Source: Bradyrhizobium cosmicum
GTDB lineage: Bacteria; Pseudomonadota; Alphaproteobacteria; Rhizobiales; Xanthobacteraceae
DNA: 64,000 nucleotides
NCBI RefSeq assembly: GCF_007290395.2
Contig: NZ_CP041656.2
Span: forward strand, 1,488,001 to 1,552,000
Direction: 5' to 3'
Shown: piece by piece, positions 52,417-61,946 of the stretch
Layout: every line of letters starts with the position of its first letter
Numbering within the stretch: position 1 is the stretch's first letter
Made by a program: the position numbers and the translations under genes
The notes under the pieces: generated by a model
Seen by the model: only the letters and a program-made list of their open reading frames with translations
What the model was told of the DNA's origin: nothing
The model's database searches: none

Positions 52417-54042
52417 ATGCTCAGTCGCGCGCAGGTACAGCAACTGCTCAACAATCTGCTGGAGCTTGGGCCGCGACGCCTGATGGCCTTGGGTCTGATC
52501 GGCTTTGCCGTCCTCGTCACCGTGGTCGGCGGCGCCTATTACCTGAGCCGGCCCGAGTTCGAAACGCTTTACACGGGCCTCAGCCGCGAAGACGTGACGC
52601 GTATGGGCGCGGCGTTGCGCGAGCAGAACATCAGCTTCGACGTCAATACAGCCGGCGATGCAGTCTCGGTGCGCCCGAGCCAGACCATGCAGGCGCGGAT
52701 GCTGCTGGCCGAAAAGGGGCTGCCGACCAGCGCCAATTCCGGCTACGAGCTGTTCGACAAGATCGGTTCGCTCGGCCTTACGTCGTTCATGCAGGAGGTC
52801 ACCAAGCTCCGCGCGCTCGAAGGCGAGATCGCGCGTACGGTGCAGCTGATGAAGGGCGTGAAGGCGGCGCGGGTCCATATCGTGCTGCCGGTGCGGGGCT
52901 CGTTCCGCGCGACGCAGCAACCCCCTTCGGCGTCGGTCGTGCTGCGCACTGACGGTGCGATCGAGGCGCGAACGGCTCAGTCGATCCGCCACCTCGTTGC
53001 CGCGGCCATTCCGGGCATGAGCAAAGACAAGGTGACGGTGTTGGATGCCGATGGTTCGATGCTGCTCGCCGAGGAGGACGAAGCCACTGCCGCTCCCACC
53101 AAGATGGCAAGCCTTCAGAAGACGGTCGGCGGCATGGTGCAGGAGAACATCCGTAAGGCGCTGACGCCGTATCTGGGCCTCGACAATTTCGAGGTGAGCG
53201 TCGCATCGCAGCTCTCGACCGACAAGCGGCAGACGAACGAGACCGTCTACGACCCGGAGAGTCGCGCCGAGCGCTCGGTCCGCAACGTCCGCGAAAACGA
53301 GAAGTCACAGAACGCGGATCGCTCGACGCCGACCACGGTGCAACAAAATCTTCCTGATCAGCAGGTGAACTCGGGCGGCACCAAGAATTCCAGCGAGGAC
53401 AAGACCCGGCGCGAGGACGTCACCAACTTCGAAGTCTCATCCAAGACCACGACGACGGTAAGCGATGGCTATTCCGTCAAGAAGCTCTTCATCGCCGTCC
53501 TGGTCAATCGAGCCCGGCTCGTCGCCGATCTCGGCGACAAGAGCAACCAGGCCATCGTCGACAGCAAGCTCGCCGAGATCAGCCAGCTTGCGGCGACCGC
53601 CGGGGGGCTGGACAAGACGCGTGGCGACCAGATCCAGGTGACGGCCGTCGACTTCATCGAGGGCTCGCGCGAACTGGCGCCGGTGCCGCCGATCAGCTTC
53701 GTCGAGATGATCAACAAGCAGCTCGGCAGCGTCATCAACGCTGTGACCATCCTGGCGGTTGCGTCGATGCTGGTCTGGTTCGGCCTGCGTCCCGCGGTCA
53801 ATGGCATCCTCACCCACCGTGCCCAGCAGGAGCAGACCGAGGCGGCCGAGGCCGCGGAGCTCGAAGCTGCGGCGGCCCTCGCCTTGGGCGACAGTCAGGA
53901 CCCCGAGCTCAACCTCGTGGAAGACCTTGAAGGTAAGATGCAACGAACACCGCAGAAGCGGCTGGAGCAGATTGTCCGGCTCGATCAGGCTCAGGCGGCA
54001 GCGATCCTTAAAGACTGGATGCGACGCGAGGAGGCGGCATGA
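52417..54042 (+). CDS. fliF: Flagellar MS-ring protein FliF
   Basis: A 541-residue membrane protein with an N-terminal membrane segment (LMALGLIGFAVLVTVVGGAYYL), the SYELFDKIG-like and VHIVLPVRGSFR ring-building motifs, a second membrane segment (VINAVTILAVASMLVWFGLRP) and the C-terminal FliG-binding tail ending AAAILKDWMRREEAA. ATG 52417 is preferred; a GTG at 52384 would add 11 residues. Confidence 0.95.
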   Translation: MLSRAQVQQLLNNLLELGPRRLMALGLIGFAVLVTVVGGAYYLSRPEFETLYTGLSREDVTRMGAALREQNISFDVNTAGDAVSVRPSQTMQARMLLAEKGLPTSANSGYELFDKIGSLGLTSFMQEVTKLRALEGEIARTVQLMKGVKAARVHIVLPVRGSFRATQQPPSASVVLRTDGAIEARTAQSIRHLVAAAIPGMSKDKVTVLDADGSMLLAEEDEATAAPTKMASLQKTVGGMVQENIRKALTPYLGLDNFEVSVASQLSTDKRQTNETVYDPESRAERSVRNVRENEKSQNADRSTPTTVQQNLPDQQVNSGGTKNSSEDKTRREDVTNFEVSSKTTTTVSDGYSVKKLFIAVLVNRARLVADLGDKSNQAIVDSKLAEISQLAATAGGLDKTRGDQIQVTAVDFIEGSRELAPVPPISFVEMINKQLGSVINAVTILAVASMLVWFGLRPAVNGILTHRAQQEQTEAAEAAELEAAAALALGDSQDPELNLVEDLEGKMQRTPQKRLEQIVRLDQAQAAAILKDWMRREEAA

Positions 54043-54731
54043 ACGCGGCTATCGGAAAACTTCTGACGCAGTTCGACGCCAACGGCCGGGCCAAGGCGCC
54101 ACCGCCTCCGCCGCCGAAGGTCCAGGACGTGCTGACAAGGCCGAAGGAGGTCCGGCGTGAGCCCCCGCCGCAGCCTCAGGCCCAGCCGCAACGTCAGGCT
54201 CAGGCGCAACCTCCAGCGCCGGAGGCGGAAGCTCCGTCGGCCAACCTTCTCGAAGATGCCTATCGTCGCGGCCATGCCGCCGGCATCGCGGAAGGCGATT
54301 CCAGGGTCGCCGAGGAGCGCGTCCGCAGCGCGATCCGGCTCGGCGAGGAGCGTTCCAAATGGTCCGACCAACAGGCGGTCGCGATCGTCAACGGGTTCGA
54401 GGCGGCCTGCCGCGAAATCGAGACCAACATCGCGAGCTCCGTCGCGCGGATCTTGCTGCCCTTCCTCGCTGAGGCGGTCCGCGACAAGGCGATCGAATCG
54501 CTGGTCGAACAGATTGCGGCTCTGACCGGCAATTCGCCGGTGCCGGTGTTCAAGGTCACCGGTCCGGGCGAACTGCTCGACCTGGTGCGGACGCAACTCG
54601 AGGCCAGCAGGCGAACGGGCATCCAGTATGAGGCCGCCGAGACGTTCGAGGTTCGGGTCGTGGCCGACCAGACCGTGATCGAGACGCAGATTTCGGCCTG
54701 GAGCGAACGCCTGAACGAGGCGCGCCGGTAG
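54039..54731 (+). CDS. FliH-like flagellar export regulator
   Basis: A 230-residue protein: a proline/glutamine-rich N-terminal 75 residues, then the helix DAYRRGHAAGIAEGDSRVAEERVRSAIRLGEERSKW typical of FliH, and a C-terminal domain with LLPFLAEAVRDKAIESLVEQIAAL. FliH inhibits and positions FliI. Its start overlaps fliF in an ATGA. Sequence is too divergent for full certainty. Confidence 0.78.
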   Translation: MNAAIGKLLTQFDANGRAKAPPPPPPKVQDVLTRPKEVRREPPPQPQAQPQRQAQAQPPAPEAEAPSANLLEDAYRRGHAAGIAEGDSRVAEERVRSAIRLGEERSKWSDQQAVAIVNGFEAACREIETNIASSVARILLPFLAEAVRDKAIESLVEQIAALTGNSPVPVFKVTGPGELLDLVRTQLEASRRTGIQYEAAETFEVRVVADQTVIETQISAWSERLNEARR

Positions 54732-54737
54732 CCCGCC

Positions 54738-56075
54738 ATGAATGAGGTCAAGCAAGAGCTGGTGATCATTCGCCGGCGTAGCGCCTTCGCCGAGGAGCCG
54801 CATCACGGCGGCGTCTGGAAGATCGCCTATGCGGACTTCATGACCGCGATGATGGCGTTCTTCCTGGTCATGTGGCTGTTGAATGCGCTCAACCAGGACC
54901 AGAAGCAGGTGGTTGCGAGCTATTTCAATCCGATCAAGCTCGCGGAGAATGCGCCCGCGCCGAAGGGCCTCAAGGATCTCACCAAGAAGGAGCCGTCCAC
55001 GACCGAAGGGCAGGATGGCAAGCGCCAGCCGGCCGGGCCGAACGAGGAGCGTCGCGGCGATTCCCCGACGGCCGAGAAGCCGGCGTCCTACGAAGAGAAG
55101 ATCCTCTTCCGCGATCCCTATGCGACCCTTGCGGAGATCGCCAACAGCGCGAACCAGGCTTCGGGCCAGCGTCGCGCCGGCGCGCTGACCTCTGCCGAAG
55201 AGGAAGGCCTCAAGGGAGGCGATGCCTATCGCGACCCGTTCGATCCCGGCTATTGGAAGCTGGCGCCGCAGACGTCCAAGGACGCGGACCGTTTCGTCGA
55301 CAGCGAGCCAAAGCCGAACGCTTCCGCGCGCGACAACGCGTCCGGAACGGGGCAGGGCGAGCCGCAGGCTCGCCGCGCCAGGCAGGAGGATGCCGGCGGA
55401 AGCGTGGCTCAGAACGCCGATGCGTCGTCAGCAAACCTGTCGCCCCTGCTGCCACCGGGACCTGCGCCGTCGCAGGCTCAACGCGACGGCAGTGTCCAGG
55501 CGAACGCGCAGCCCGGCGCTCAAGCCGGTGCCCAGGCCAATGCCGCCGCGCCGTCGCGTCCCGGCGATGCGGCGAAGGAGTCCGAACAGCGCGACTCCGC
55601 GCAGACCGAGCAGCCGACCGTCAAGCAGCTTCAGTCTGCGATCGCGGATGCACTGTCGGACATCAAGGCCGGCGCGGGACCGGTGGCCGAGGTCCGTCAG
55701 GTCGAGGAAGGTCTTCTGATCAGCCTGACCGACGACGCGAGCTTCGGCATGTTCGCGGTCGGCTCGGCCGAACCGCGGCCCGAACTCATCCGCGTGATCG
55801 ACAAGATCGGGCCGCTGCTGACGAAGCGTCCCGGCATGATCATCGTCCGCGGCCACACCGATAATCGGCAGTACAAGTCGGAAAATTACGACAATTGGCG
55901 GCTGTCGACCGCCCGCGCGCAGATGGCCTATTACATGCTGGTCCGCTCCGGCGTCGATGCACAGCGGATCGAGCATGTCGAAGGTTACGCCGATCGGCGA
56001 CCGAAACTGCAAAACGATCCGGCCGCCGCGCAGAATCGCCGGATTGAAATCCTGATCCGGGAGAAGCGCCCTTGA
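54738..56075 (+). CDS. motB: Flagellar motor stator protein MotB
   Basis: A 445-residue protein. The single membrane segment AYADFMTAMMAFFLVMWLLNAL carries the essential proton-carrying aspartate D33. A long low-complexity alanine/proline/glutamine linker (about residues 75-300) precedes the OmpA-like peptidoglycan-binding domain (RPGMIIVRGHTDNRQYKSENYDNWRLSTARAQMAYYML). The long linker is typical of rhizobial MotB, which binds MotC. Confidence 0.95.
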   Translation: MNEVKQELVIIRRRSAFAEEPHHGGVWKIAYADFMTAMMAFFLVMWLLNALNQDQKQVVASYFNPIKLAENAPAPKGLKDLTKKEPSTTEGQDGKRQPAGPNEERRGDSPTAEKPASYEEKILFRDPYATLAEIANSANQASGQRRAGALTSAEEEGLKGGDAYRDPFDPGYWKLAPQTSKDADRFVDSEPKPNASARDNASGTGQGEPQARRARQEDAGGSVAQNADASSANLSPLLPPGPAPSQAQRDGSVQANAQPGAQAGAQANAAAPSRPGDAAKESEQRDSAQTEQPTVKQLQSAIADALSDIKAGAGPVAEVRQVEEGLLISLTDDASFGMFAVGSAEPRPELIRVIDKIGPLLTKRPGMIIVRGHTDNRQYKSENYDNWRLSTARAQMAYYMLVRSGVDAQRIEHVEGYADRRPKLQNDPAAAQNRRIEILIREKRP

Positions 56076-57259
56076 TCAGGCTGCTCGGCCGCGCCGCACT
56101 GCTGTTGCTGCTGCCGCTCACGGCAATCCGTGCACTCGCTGATCCGGCATCGGCCCCGGCGCCGGGCTCGGGCGAGCCATATGAGCTCGTACGCACATTG
56201 CAGGCGGTGCAGGACGGCATCGCCAATGGCGACATGGCGGCACATAGCGGCCACGTCGCGCTGATCCGGCAGATCGGTGAGAAATTTCTCGCTGCCGACA
56301 CCAGCGTATGGACCAATGCGCAGAACGGCCAGGCCGTGGTGATCTATTTGCTCAGCGGCGGCGGACCGCAGCTGGTCCGCAAGCTGCCTAAGCCGAACGT
56401 TGACGAGCGGCTGTTCAATGGTGCGCTCGCCTATGTCGAGGGCCGCCAGGATGAGGCGCGCGAGCTGCTCAAGGGCGTCAAGCCGCGCACACTTCCGTCG
56501 GGACTAGGCGGACAGGTCGCGCTGGTCCAGGGCGCGCTGTTCGCACGCTCCGAGGCAACGCTCGCGATCGAGCGCCTGGACGATGCGCGCCTGCTGTTGC
56601 CGGGTACGCTGGTGGAGGAGGCGGCACTGCGGCGCGAGATCCTGCTGGTCGGGCAGGCCGAGGATTTCGACAAGTTCGAGTTCCTGACGCTGGCCTATAT
56701 CCGCCATTACCGCAACTCGGTCTATGCCGGGGACTTCTGGCAGCGCTTTTCCTCGGGCCTGACGCAATCGAGCCTCGCGCTCGACGAGCGCCGCTTTGCG
56801 CGGATCGTCACCCTGCTGGAGCAGATCGACCGCGCCAGCCGCCTCAAGCTCTATTTCGCGATCGCGCGCAGCGCGATGCTGCGTGGACGGCTGGCCGTGA
56901 CCGAGCTTGCCGGCGAGCGCGCGCTGGTGCTCAGCGCCGATGCTTCCGCGGATCGCGAGCGTGCGCATTTCTTCCGCGGGGTCGCGCGGGTGCTTACCGA
57001 CGAGTACGACGGTGGTCTCGCCGAGCTGAAGGCGCTCGACCGGTCGAAGCTGCCCGAGCGCGACATTCCTCTGCTGAATGCAACGGTCCAGCTCGCGCTC
57101 GACGTGCGCAAACCGTTCGCGGGTGGGCCCGCCGCCGCAGCCGACAAACCTCCGGTCACGCCGGCGCGTCTCGATCTCGCGTCGTCGACCGCGACACTCG
57201 CCCGCGCGCAGAAGCAGCTGGGCGACCTCGAACGCCTCACCAAGGATCGCCGTCCATGA
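56072..57259 (+). CDS. motC: Periplasmic motility protein MotC
   Basis: A 395-residue protein with a Sec signal (LLGRAALLLLLPLTAIRALA), a helical middle rich in tetratricopeptide-like helices (AALRREILLVGQAEDFDKFEFLTLAYIRHYRNSVYAGDFWQRF) and an alanine-rich end. In S. meliloti MotC is needed for motor rotation and contacts MotB. Overlaps motB and motD starts by 4 bp each. Confidence 0.88.
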   Translation: MIRLLGRAALLLLLPLTAIRALADPASAPAPGSGEPYELVRTLQAVQDGIANGDMAAHSGHVALIRQIGEKFLAADTSVWTNAQNGQAVVIYLLSGGGPQLVRKLPKPNVDERLFNGALAYVEGRQDEARELLKGVKPRTLPSGLGGQVALVQGALFARSEATLAIERLDDARLLLPGTLVEEAALRREILLVGQAEDFDKFEFLTLAYIRHYRNSVYAGDFWQRFSSGLTQSSLALDERRFARIVTLLEQIDRASRLKLYFAIARSAMLRGRLAVTELAGERALVLSADASADRERAHFFRGVARVLTDEYDGGLAELKALDRSKLPERDIPLLNATVQLALDVRKPFAGGPAAAADKPPVTPARLDLASSTATLARAQKQLGDLERLTKDRRP

Positions 57260-58578
57260 CGAAGCTCAGTGGAACCTCGGGACAGGTCTTTTCGGGGCTG
57301 GCCGAAAGCCTCAATATTCGCGGCACGTCGCGATCCGGCAAGAACGCCGGAGCGAAGTCGTCGGATTCGTCGTTCAACGATCTGCTCCACACCGTCTCGA
57401 ACCTCGCGAAGCGGGCGCTGAAAGACGACGGCGGCGACACGGGCGTGAAGGCGGCATCCTTGCGGACACGCCTGGCGCACCCGACCGGGAAGGACAAGAC
57501 GAACGACGAGACGGTGAACGAGCGCACCGAGACCGCCGACGAGCCCAAGTCCGCTCACAAATCATCCGTCCAGAAGGTCGACGAAACGTCGCAAACGCCA
57601 GGTGCGGTCGACTCCGCCCCGAAGGCGGACGTTTCGAACAGGTCGGGCATTCCGGCGATTGTCGGCCAGGAGCTGGCCACCGTACCGGTAGCGAAGCCGC
57701 AGACGCAATCGATCGGCGCCGACAGGAAAGACGCGCCCGCGCGCGACGCACCCTCGTCGACGCCGACGCGTGAGGTTCAGGCAACAGGCATGGCGAAGGT
57801 TGCTACCGCCGATTTCGCGCCGGGTGCGCGCCCATCGACCGCGGCTGCGCAGGCGCCGGCAACCGTCCTGCCGGGCAACGAAGCGTCGTCAAGAGCAATG
57901 CCCGCGACGCAGGGCTTCGAGGCCGTTACCGCCAATGTCGAGCGCGCTGTCAAAGCCTCGGCACGGGAGACCTTGCCCGAGACGACCAAGGTCACCGTGG
58001 TCCAGCAGGAAACCCATCTGCCGCCGGCGCAGTTCGGTCCCACGCAGCAGATCGCCAACGCGGTCGTCACCGAGCTCAAGGAATCGTCCGCGCCGACGGC
58101 GTCGGCCGCTGCAGATCTCGCCACGTCGCAGACCAACGCGTCTGAGCCGCTCAAGATCCTGACCATCAATCTTGAGCCGCCGTCGCTCGGAAATGTCACC
58201 GTGCGCCTTCGCCTGGTGGGCTCGGAGGTTTCCGTCCACCTCGCGGCCGAGCGCAAGGACACCAGCCTGATGCTGGACCAGCAGCGCGACTCGATCCGCG
58301 ATCTCATGCACTCCGCGGGCTATGTCGCCGACGTCGCGCCGGTCCAGCACGGTTCGCGGGACGGATTCCAGAGCGGTTCCGGGCAGTCGCAGCCGCAGCT
58401 CGCGGGCCAGCAGCACCCGTCGTCACAGTCGCAAGGCTCGTTCGACGGCGCGAGCAATTCGTCCGGCCGATCGGACGGCGGTGCGAGGCAGGCCCGGCAG
58501 GAGCCCCAGTCCAACCAGGAGACGCGTCATGACCAGGACGTGGGCCCGCAGATTCGTCGCGGCCCTGTTTATCTGTAA
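57256..58578 (+). CDS. fliK: Hook-length control protein FliK (MotD)
   Basis: A 440-residue protein, long and low-complexity (alanine/serine/glutamine) for the first 290 residues, then the FliK C-domain (about 298-355): LKILTINLEPPSLGNVTVRLRLVGSEVSVHLAAERKDTSLM. Rhizobial MotD was renamed FliK because it controls hook length. Its 3' end is overlapped 50 bp by the transglycosylase gene. Confidence 0.87.
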   Translation: MTKLSGTSGQVFSGLAESLNIRGTSRSGKNAGAKSSDSSFNDLLHTVSNLAKRALKDDGGDTGVKAASLRTRLAHPTGKDKTNDETVNERTETADEPKSAHKSSVQKVDETSQTPGAVDSAPKADVSNRSGIPAIVGQELATVPVAKPQTQSIGADRKDAPARDAPSSTPTREVQATGMAKVATADFAPGARPSTAAAQAPATVLPGNEASSRAMPATQGFEAVTANVERAVKASARETLPETTKVTVVQQETHLPPAQFGPTQQIANAVVTELKESSAPTASAAADLATSQTNASEPLKILTINLEPPSLGNVTVRLRLVGSEVSVHLAAERKDTSLMLDQQRDSIRDLMHSAGYVADVAPVQHGSRDGFQSGSGQSQPQLAGQQHPSSQSQGSFDGASNSSGRSDGGARQARQEPQSNQETRHDQDVGPQIRRGPVYL

Positions 58579-59110
58579 CGTGGGCGCTGCGGCAGCGGCG
58601 ACCGACAATGCACGCCCCTGCGAGCGCGAGATGGCGCGCGCGTCCCAGCAGCACGGGATTCCGCTCGGCATTCTCTATGCCGTCGGCCTCACCGAGACCG
58701 GGCGGCGCGGTGCGCTCTATCCCTATGCGCTCGGTGCCGACGGCCAGACCGTGTTCGCCAAGGACATGAACGACGCGATCGCGAATTTCGAGTCGATGCG
58801 GAGCAAGGGGATCAAGCTGATCGATCTCGGCTGCATGCAGATCAACCACTATTATCACGGCGACAAGTTCGCGTCGGTGCGGGCGATGTTCGATCCCGCC
58901 AAGAACGTGGAATATGCCGCGCGCTTCCTGAAAGAGCTCAAGCAGCGCGAGGGAAGCTGGACCATGGCGGTCGCCCGCTACAACGCAGGCCCGAACAACC
59001 AGCCAGCGCAGAAGCGCTACGTCTGCCACATCGTTGCGCATCTCGTCTCGAGCGGATTCGGCGCCTGGACCGACAAGGCGCGCTCGTTCTGTCAGCCGAA
59101 AACGACGTGA
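58529..59110 (+). CDS. Flagellar-locus lytic transglycosylase (SLT domain)
   Basis: A 193-residue exported protein with a Sec-type N-terminus (MTRTWARRFVAALFICNVGAAAAA) and an SLT lysozyme-like domain. The catalytic glutamate is E56 in LYAVGLTETGRRGALYPYAL, and AVARYNAGPNN is the conserved substrate block. No FlgJ with a muramidase domain is seen in the window, so this enzyme probably opens the peptidoglycan for the rod. Frame +1 relative to fliK, with 50-bp overlap. Confidence 0.9.
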   Translation: MTRTWARRFVAALFICNVGAAAAATDNARPCEREMARASQQHGIPLGILYAVGLTETGRRGALYPYALGADGQTVFAKDMNDAIANFESMRSKGIKLIDLGCMQINHYYHGDKFASVRAMFDPAKNVEYAARFLKELKQREGSWTMAVARYNAGPNNQPAQKRYVCHIVAHLVSSGFGAWTDKARSFCQPKTT

Positions 59111-59200
59111 CCACATGAAGTTGTGCATGGTTCCGAACCATCAGCCCCGCGCAAGCAAGAACCCTCATTGTAACTACAACCTTCCAAAGGAGCCCTCTCG

Positions 59201-60433
59201 ATGAGCCTCTACGGCATTATGCGCACCGGCGTTTCCGGGATGGCCGCGCAGTCCAACAAGCTGTCGACGGTCTCGGACAACATCGCGAACGTCAACACCA
59301 CCGGCTACAAGCGGGCTTCGACCGAATTCTCCTCGCTCATCCTGAAGAGCGGCTCGGGCAATTACGATTCCGGCGCTGTCGAGACGACCGTCCGCTACGC
59401 CATCAGCGACGCCGGGCATACGCAGTTCACCACGTCGAGCACGGACCTCTCCGTTCAGGGCAACGGCTTCTTCGTGGTATCGAACGCAACCAACACACAG
59501 CAGTACCTGACGCGCGCCGGCTCGTTCGTGCCTGACAGTCAGGGCAATCTGGTCAATGCTGCCGGCTACTACCTTCTCGGTCAGCCGGGCCTGGTGACCA
59601 ATTTCTCGCAGAACAGTCTGGCGGGAATGCAGATCGTCAACATCGCCCAGGTTTCGCAGGTGCCCGTGCCGTCGACGGCGGGGACGCTCACGACCGGCAA
59701 CCTCGACCCGAAAGCGGCCGTCATTGCCGGTCCGCCCGGCCCAGGCGCATATTCATCAAAGAGCTCGATCGTGGCCTACAACAATATCGGCCAGGCCGTG
59801 ACGCTCGACGTCTACATGTCCCACACCGCGACTGCGGCGGGTCTGGATACGTGGCAGGTCCAGGTTTATGACTCCGCGACGGGCACCTCGCTTGCCCCCG
59901 CCACCACTTTCACCTTCGACACCACGGCGGCCGGAAAAGGCGCGCTGGCTGCGGCGAGCCCGACGGGCCTCACCGTGAACGTCCCCGGCGGTGCGGCGTT
60001 GACCATGGACCTGTCGAACATGACGCAGGTCGGTACCGATTTCAGCTTCAAGGCGACCGTCAACGGCAGCACGCCTTCCGCCATCGACAAGGTCGACGTT
60101 GACGATGCGGGCCACGTGACCGCCGTTCTCAAGAACGGGCAGCAACTGACTCTGTATACGCTCATGCTCGCCGATGTCGCGAGCCCCGACAATCTGACGC
60201 CCGAGCCGGGTAACGTCTATTCGACCAACCAGAACTCGGGCAATGCGCAGGCCGGAAATGCCGGCACTGGCGGGCTCGGCACGATTCAGTCCGGCTCGCT
60301 GGAAGATTCCAACGTCGACCTCGCGGACGAACTCACCGGGATGATCGAGGCGCAGCGCGGCTTCACCGCCAACTCGAAATCGTTCCAGACCGGCGCCGAC
60401 CTGCTCGACGTTGTCGTCAACCTGAAGCGCTGA
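59201..60433 (+). CDS. flgE: Flagellar hook protein FlgE
   Basis: A 410-residue hook protein opening MSLYGIMRTGVSGMAAQSNKLSTVSDNIANVNTTGYKRA, with NGFFVVSN and the C-terminal LEDSNVDLADELTGMIEAQRGFTANSKSFQTGADLLD. A ribosome site AAAGGAG precedes its ATG. The length is normal for rhizobia. Confidence 0.97.
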   Translation: MSLYGIMRTGVSGMAAQSNKLSTVSDNIANVNTTGYKRASTEFSSLILKSGSGNYDSGAVETTVRYAISDAGHTQFTTSSTDLSVQGNGFFVVSNATNTQQYLTRAGSFVPDSQGNLVNAAGYYLLGQPGLVTNFSQNSLAGMQIVNIAQVSQVPVPSTAGTLTTGNLDPKAAVIAGPPGPGAYSSKSSIVAYNNIGQAVTLDVYMSHTATAAGLDTWQVQVYDSATGTSLAPATTFTFDTTAAGKGALAAASPTGLTVNVPGGAALTMDLSNMTQVGTDFSFKATVNGSTPSAIDKVDVDDAGHVTAVLKNGQQLTLYTLMLADVASPDNLTPEPGNVYSTNQNSGNAQAGNAGTGGLGTIQSGSLEDSNVDLADELTGMIEAQRGFTANSKSFQTGADLLDVVVNLKR

Positions 60434-60467
60434 ATCCCTCAACGTTCATCCCGCTCAAGAGTAGATC

Positions 60468-61943
60468 ATGTCCCTCACCGCTGCTCTCGACTCCGCTCGC
60501 GCGTCGCTCATGGCGTCGGGCATCCAGTCGTCGACCATCTCGCGCAACATCGCCGGCGCCAGCGCTGCCGGCTATTCGCGCAAGATCGCGGTGCTGGACA
60601 ATCTTCCCGGGGCCGGCGTCTACGTGGCGGCGATCCAGCGCGCCGCGAGCTCCGGTCTCTACAACAACGTCTTGATCGCGACGTCTGCGTCCGCCAAGCA
60701 GGATGCGATCCTGAACGGTCTTCAGACGATATCCGCCTCGACCGTGGACGATCCCGAAACCGGACAATCGCCGACCGCCCAGCTCAACAAGCTGAAGCAG
60801 GCGCTTCAGCAATATGCCAACGCCCCTGACAACACCACGCTAGCGCAGGCGGCGGTCACCTCCGCCAAGGACATGGCGACGGCGCTCAACCAGGCTACCA
60901 AGACCGTGCAGACGGTGCGCGAGGGCGCGGACGCCGACATGGCGACCTCGGTCGCGAATATCAATCAGCTGCTCACCCAGTTCGACAAGGTCAACACCGC
61001 GATCGTGAAGGGAACGATCACCGGTGACGACGTCACCGATTATCTCGACCAGCGGGACACCATCGTCTCGAAGCTGTCGCAGGAGGTTGGCGTCTCGATG
61101 ACGCTCCGCGCCAACGGCGACGCGGCGCTCTATACCGACAGCGGCGTCGTGCTGTTCGACAAGCAGGCCCGCTCGGTCAGCTTCGCTGCGACCAACATCT
61201 ACTCGCCCGGGACCACCGGCAACGCCGTCTATATCGACGGTGTCCCGGTTACCGGCGCCAATTCCGTGATGCCGATCAAGGCCGGCAAGCTCGCGGGTCT
61301 CGCCGAGCTGCGCGACAACGCCACGGTGACGTATCAGAGCCAGCTCGACGAAATCGCGCGCGGTCTGGTCGAAACCTTCAAGGAGGTCGACCAGACCGCC
61401 TCGGCGTTGCCGGACGTGCCCGGCCTTTTCACCTATCCGGGTGCGCCGGCGATGCCCGCGAGCGCCACCGTCTCGGTCGGCCTCGCCGGCCTGATCAGTG
61501 TCGCCGCGTCGGTCGATCCGGCGCAGGGCGGCAACCCCAATCTCCTGCGCGACGGCGCGATCAGCGGCAACGTGGCATACCAATACAACACTGCCGGCAG
61601 CGGCGGCTACTCGACGCGGCTTCAGCAGCTCATCGGCGGTATGGACGCATCGCAGCCGTTCGATGCAACCACGCAAGGCAAGCCGAGCGGCAGCTTGATC
61701 GACTTCGCGGCGTCGTCGACGAGCTGGATCGAAAACCAGCGCAAGGCCGCGGACGATAGCGCCACCTACCAGAACACGCTGCTCGACCGCAGCAACGCGG
61801 CGCTGTCTAACGTCAGCGGCGTCAACATGGACGACGAGATGTCCTTGATGCTCCAGGTCGAGCGTACCTACTCGGCGTCGTCGAAGATCATCTCGACGGT
61901 CGACCAGATGTTGCAGAGCCTGCTGGCTGCCGTGGGGAACTAA
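60468..61943 (+). CDS. flgK: Hook-filament junction protein FlgK
   Basis: A 491-residue protein with LMASGIQSSTISRNIAGASAAGYSRKIAVLDNLPG at the N-terminus and SNVSGVNMDDEMSLMLQVERTYSASSKIISTVDQMLQSLL at the C-terminus, both characteristic of FlgK. Confidence 0.95.
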   Translation: MSLTAALDSARASLMASGIQSSTISRNIAGASAAGYSRKIAVLDNLPGAGVYVAAIQRAASSGLYNNVLIATSASAKQDAILNGLQTISASTVDDPETGQSPTAQLNKLKQALQQYANAPDNTTLAQAAVTSAKDMATALNQATKTVQTVREGADADMATSVANINQLLTQFDKVNTAIVKGTITGDDVTDYLDQRDTIVSKLSQEVGVSMTLRANGDAALYTDSGVVLFDKQARSVSFAATNIYSPGTTGNAVYIDGVPVTGANSVMPIKAGKLAGLAELRDNATVTYQSQLDEIARGLVETFKEVDQTASALPDVPGLFTYPGAPAMPASATVSVGLAGLISVAASVDPAQGGNPNLLRDGAISGNVAYQYNTAGSGGYSTRLQQLIGGMDASQPFDATTQGKPSGSLIDFAASSTSWIENQRKAADDSATYQNTLLDRSNAALSNVSGVNMDDEMSLMLQVERTYSASSKIISTVDQMLQSLLAAVGN

Positions 61944-61946
61944 GTC

